Assembly: GCF_002917105.1 (NCBI RefSeq)
Contig: NZ_PQFZ01000001.1
Coordinates: 124,001 to 188,000 of the forward strand
Source of the DNA: Allobosea psychrotolerans
GTDB lineage: Bacteria > Pseudomonadota > Alphaproteobacteria > Rhizobiales > Beijerinckiaceae
Direction of reading: 5' to 3'
Length of the DNA: 64,000 nucleotides
Both the position numbers and the translations under genes were made by a program. Under the pieces are notes generated by a model. It worked only from the letters and a program-made list of their open reading frames with translations, made no database searches and had not been told where the DNA came from. The first letter of the stretch is position 1; every line of letters starts with the position of its first letter. Shown piece by piece: positions 61,547-64,000 of this stretch.

Positions 61547-62296
61547 ATGATGAGATTGAAGGGCAAGACGGCGCTGATCACCGGCGCGGCACAGGGGTTC
61601 GGGCTCGGCATCGCCGAGACCTTCGTGCGCGAGGGCGCGCGGGTGGCTGTGCTCGACATCAATGCCGACAAGGCCAAGGAAGCGGCCAAGGCGATCGGCC
61701 GCAAGGCCTTCGCCGTCGGCTGCGATGTCGGCAAGGGCAAGAGCGTCGACAAGGCGGTGGAGCGCGTGCTGGCGAAGTTCGGGCGGCTCGACATCGTCAT
61801 CAACAATGCCGGCATCAGCCATCGCAACCAGCCGATGCTGGATGTCTCCGAGGAGGAGTTCGATCGCGTCTTCGCGGTGAACGTGAAGTCGATTTACCTG
61901 ATGGCGCGCGCGACCGTGCCGCATTTCCGCGAGCATGGCGGCGGCGTCATCCTGAATATCGGCTCGACCGCCGGCATTCGGCCGCGCCCGGGCCTGACCT
62001 GGTATAACGGCTCCAAGGGGGCAGTGAACCTGCTCTCGAAATCGATGGCGGTGGAGCTTGCGCCCGACCGCATCCGCGTCAACGCGATTGCGCCTGTTGC
62101 AGGCGAGACGCCGCTGCTCGCGACCTTCATGGGCGAGGACACGCCGGAGAAGCGCGCACAGTTCAAGGCGACGATCCCCTGGGGCCGGCTCTCGACGCCG
62201 CAGGACATGGCCAATGCGGCGCTCTATCTCTGCTCGGACGATGCCGAGATGGTGACGGGGACGGTGCTGGCCGTGGACGGCGGGCGCTGCATCTGA
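61547..62296 (+). CDS. SDR-family oxidoreductase
   Basis: 249 aa (ATG 61547 or 61550). Classical SDR: TGAAQGFGLGIAETFVREGA (NAD(P) binding), LDINADK (favours NAD), DIVINNAGISHRNQ, SSTAG-like ILNIGSTAGIRPRPGLTWYN with YNGSK (catalytic Tyr/Lys) and AVDGGRCI at the end. Resembles FabG or glucose 1-dehydrogenase-type enzymes. Substrate unknown. Confidence 0.88.
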   Translation: MMRLKGKTALITGAAQGFGLGIAETFVREGARVAVLDINADKAKEAAKAIGRKAFAVGCDVGKGKSVDKAVERVLAKFGRLDIVINNAGISHRNQPMLDVSEEEFDRVFAVNVKSIYLMARATVPHFREHGGGVILNIGSTAGIRPRPGLTWYNGSKGAVNLLSKSMAVELAPDRIRVNAIAPVAGETPLLATFMGEDTPEKRAQFKATIPWGRLSTPQDMANAALYLCSDDAEMVTGTVLAVDGGRCI

Positions 62297-62395
62297 GAGG
62301 GCCTGCCAATCCGCCATCGCGGCCGCCTGACGCGACGTTCTGCGCTTCCGGTGCTCACGGAGGTTGATGGGGGGGCGTTGCGTCTGATGCAGAGC

Positions 62396-62529
62396 GTCAT
62401 CCCGTGCGCGTCGCGGCGCGAAGTGCCGCTACGCAGACACGGGACCGTCATCAGGAAAAGGCGCCCTTATCGTCGCGCGGTCCCGCATCTGCGCGGCGGC
62501 ATTGCATGCCGCAGCGCGTGCGGGATGAC
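62396..62529. repeat. GTCATCCCG/CGGGATGAC inverted repeat between convergent genes
   Basis: 9-bp perfect arms (62396-62404, 62521-62529) with further imperfect internal pairing, such as GGGACCGTCATCA against GCGGTCCCGCAT. It fills most of the gap between the SDR and the phosphoesterase. Confidence 0.55.
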
Positions 62530-62534
62530 ACCGC

Positions 62535-63428
62535 TCAGACCGGTTTCGCGTGCAGCGCGATGTCCTGGCGCAGCATCACGGTGCCGTCGGCCTCGAAGCC
62601 GCGCTGCTCGACGCTGATCTGGGGGGCGCTTGCGTCGCCCTCGATCTTGAACAGATGCCAGGTCGCCCTCTCGCCATGGCCAAGCGGGCCGATCGAGGCC
62701 GAGGGCACGCCGACGATGGGCACGTCGCGGCCCAGCCCCGGCCGCCAGGCCAGCGAGAATGTATGGTTGTGGCCGTGCAGGATCAGATCGGCGCCGCTGC
62801 GCGCGAGCATCGCCTCGAAAGCCTCGGCATCGACGAGCTCGCGCGCGCGCCGCGCCCCGCCGACATAGGGAGGATGATGGATCAGCACGACACGGATCAG
62901 CCCCTCGTCGCGGGCCCGATTCAGCAGGACCTCGGCCTTGGCGATCTGCGCCTGGCCGAGGCGCCCCGTCGCCATGAGAGGCAGGGTCGGAATGCCGCTG
63001 TTGAGGCCGATCAGCGCGACCGGGCCACGACGACGATACCAGGGATAGCCGGCCGCGCCCTCGTCATCGGCGCACCACGGGCCGAGATGGCTGGCAAGCG
63101 GCTTCAGGGATGAGGGGGCATAGGCGTCGTGATTGCCCGGCACGAAGCTGACGGAATCGCGGGGGCCGAGCGTGTCGAGAAAGGTGACGGCTGTCTTGAA
63201 TTCGTTGGGAAGGCCGATATGGGCGACATCGCCGGTGCAGGCGACATGGTCGGGCGCCTGTGCACGGATATCGGCGACGATCAGCGCCAGCACGTTCATG
63301 TCATGGGCGTGGCGCCGCTTGCGCCGCCAATTGACATAGCCCGTCGCACGCTTGCCCAGGAGCTGGTGCAGCGAAAAACCGGCGAGAGGGCCGAGATGGG
63401 GGTCGGACAGATGCGCGAGCTTGAACAC
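62535..63428 (-). CDS. metallophosphoesterase
   Basis: 297 aa from GTG 63428 (MFKLAHLSDPHLGP). Calcineurin-like motifs: LSDPHLGPLAG, ACTGDVAHIG, FVPGNHDAYAP, VVLIHHPPYV and LILHGHNHTFSL (dinuclear metal site). Could hydrolyse cyclic nucleotides, phosphodiesters or pyrophosphates. Convergent with the SDR. Confidence 0.9.
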   Translation of the reverse strand: MFKLAHLSDPHLGPLAGFSLHQLLGKRATGYVNWRRKRRHAHDMNVLALIVADIRAQAPDHVACTGDVAHIGLPNEFKTAVTFLDTLGPRDSVSFVPGNHDAYAPSSLKPLASHLGPWCADDEGAAGYPWYRRRGPVALIGLNSGIPTLPLMATGRLGQAQIAKAEVLLNRARDEGLIRVVLIHHPPYVGGARRARELVDAEAFEAMLARSGADLILHGHNHTFSLAWRPGLGRDVPIVGVPSASIGPLGHGERATWHLFKIEGDASAPQISVEQRGFEADGTVMLRQDIALHAKPV

Positions 63429-63512
63429 AGCCTAAGCGCTTGCCCTTGCCGCCCGCCAGCCGTCAAGCGCGAAAGATGCGTCGATAGCGACGCAAGCCTC
63501 GCGCTGGTCGGC

Positions 63513-63629
63513 TCAGTTGGCGGTGCCGGTCAGTTCGGAGACGATGAACGAATCGGTCAGGGTGACGGCGGGCTTCCAGACATAGGCCGGCTTGGCGCGC
63601 AGGCGAGCAATAATGAAAGAGAGTAGCAT
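63513..63629 (-). CDS. small hypothetical peptide, 38 aa
   Basis: ATG 63629 is preceded by CAGGAACTCCC, a fair ribosome-binding site. The peptide MLLSFIIARLRAKPAYVWKP continues to SELTGTAN; hydrophobic start with basic residues. It diverges from the NUDIX gene. No family recognised. Confidence 0.4.
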   Translation of the reverse strand: MLLSFIIARLRAKPAYVWKPAVTLTDSFIVSELTGTAN

Positions 63630-63766
63630 GACGGGAGTTCCTGTTTGTGAGGCTGTCTTCTCTGCCTCGTTTGCGGCGCGTTTGTGACGTAACGGAACCG
63701 GAAACGGGCCTCTGCCATGCGTTATTTGCATAGACAATTAGGAGTTCGTTTGGATTTGACGAGTCC

Positions 63767-64000
63767 ATGACCGTGGAACGCACATCAGAGCCCCCTTCTG
63801 ACCGGCCGCCGGGGGCCGAGACCGGTCGAAGCTTGCCGCAAAAGATGCTTGGCCGGCTGCTGCACCTCTATTTCCGCATTGTGCGAGGCATGACGCTGGG
63901 CGTGCGGGCCGTGGTGCTGGACGACGAAGGCCGCGTCTTCCTGGTCCGCCATACCTACACCCCCGGCTGGCACCTGCCGGGTGGCGGCGTCGAGGTCGGC
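63767..64000 (+). CDS. NUDIX hydrolase (3' end cut by window)
   Basis: 78 codons visible from ATG 63767, open to the right edge. After a 35-residue leader ([20 protein letters not shown]), the NUDIX fold begins with [20 protein letters not shown] and reaches [14 protein letters not shown], the first residues of the NUDIX box GX5EX7REUXEEXGU. The substrate cannot be told. Confidence 0.85.
   Translation, partial: MTVERTSEPPSDRPPGAETGRSLPQKMLGRLLHLYFRIVRGMTLGVRAVVLDDEGRVFLVRHTYTPGWHLPGGGVEVG

Overview
The window is GC-rich alphaproteobacterial chromosome. The likely source is Hyphomicrobiales (Rhizobiales), probably Bosea or a close relative. This is inferred from the flagellar cluster fliK-flgD-sciP-fliF-fliG-flbE/fliH-fliN-flbD-flhA, the CtrA/ChpT/SciP cell-cycle proteins, a CheA with a C-terminal receiver, a DUF1134/EipA protein and a PmtA-like methyltransferase. 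No phage, CRISPR array or IS transposase was seen. Both ends cut through genes: a sugar-nucleotide epimerase on the left and a NUDIX hydrolase on the right.

Layout. 1-8.3 kb holds the partial epimerase, a Ser-rich protein, and an aldehyde-oxidation unit (GAF/Fis regulator, AcoD-like aldehyde dehydrogenase, DUF779 protein). That unit is bracketed by a 17-bp direct repeat of the 3' end of a tRNA-Met gene. A small secreted protein, a PmtA-like methyltransferase and mnmA follow. 8.5-21.2 kb is the flagellar cluster with candidate sigma-54 and CtrA sites. It is interrupted on the opposite strand by an MFS transporter flanked by two paralogous Arg/Tyr-rich small exported proteins. 21.4-25.1 kb carries acetyltransferases, a DMT exporter and a UPF0104 flippase-like protein. 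25.2-30.2 kb has fliJ, an MFS and a DUF1304 gene lying between fliJ and fliI, then fliI divergent from ctrA. 30.3-36.6 kb is a chemotaxis operon (cheA-cheW-cheY-cheB-cheR) plus chpT. 36.7-46.5 kb carries cysQ-like, YHS, EipA-like, coiled-coil, sugar kinase, HAD, DHA2 and large membrane protein genes.

46.6-52.1 kb is the least explained part. It has a GTP cyclohydrolase II with a degenerate RibB half, a cytochrome b561, and a minus-strand group of methyltransferase, glycosyltransferase, a 6-pyruvoyl-tetrahydropterin-synthase-fold protein lacking most canonical catalytic residues, and a zinc-type dehydrogenase. Together they look like a candidate undescribed pterin or pyrimidine-derived glycoside pathway. 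52.1-58.8 kb has opgH, an FkbM methyltransferase and a periplasmic protein, then hydroxypyruvate isomerase, glucokinase and a membrane acyltransferase. 58.8-64 kb has an ABC-F ATPase, an SDR, a metallophosphoesterase, a tiny ORF and the partial NUDIX gene.

How it fits together. ctrA, chpT, sciP and flbD lie within about 26 kb of flagellar and chemotaxis genes. CtrA-like boxes (TTAA-N7-TTAA variants) precede sciP, fliF and flhA, and a sigma-54 promoter precedes fliK. This fits a Caulobacter-type flagellar hierarchy under cell-cycle control. Gene gaps contain several families of short palindromic interspersed repeats.
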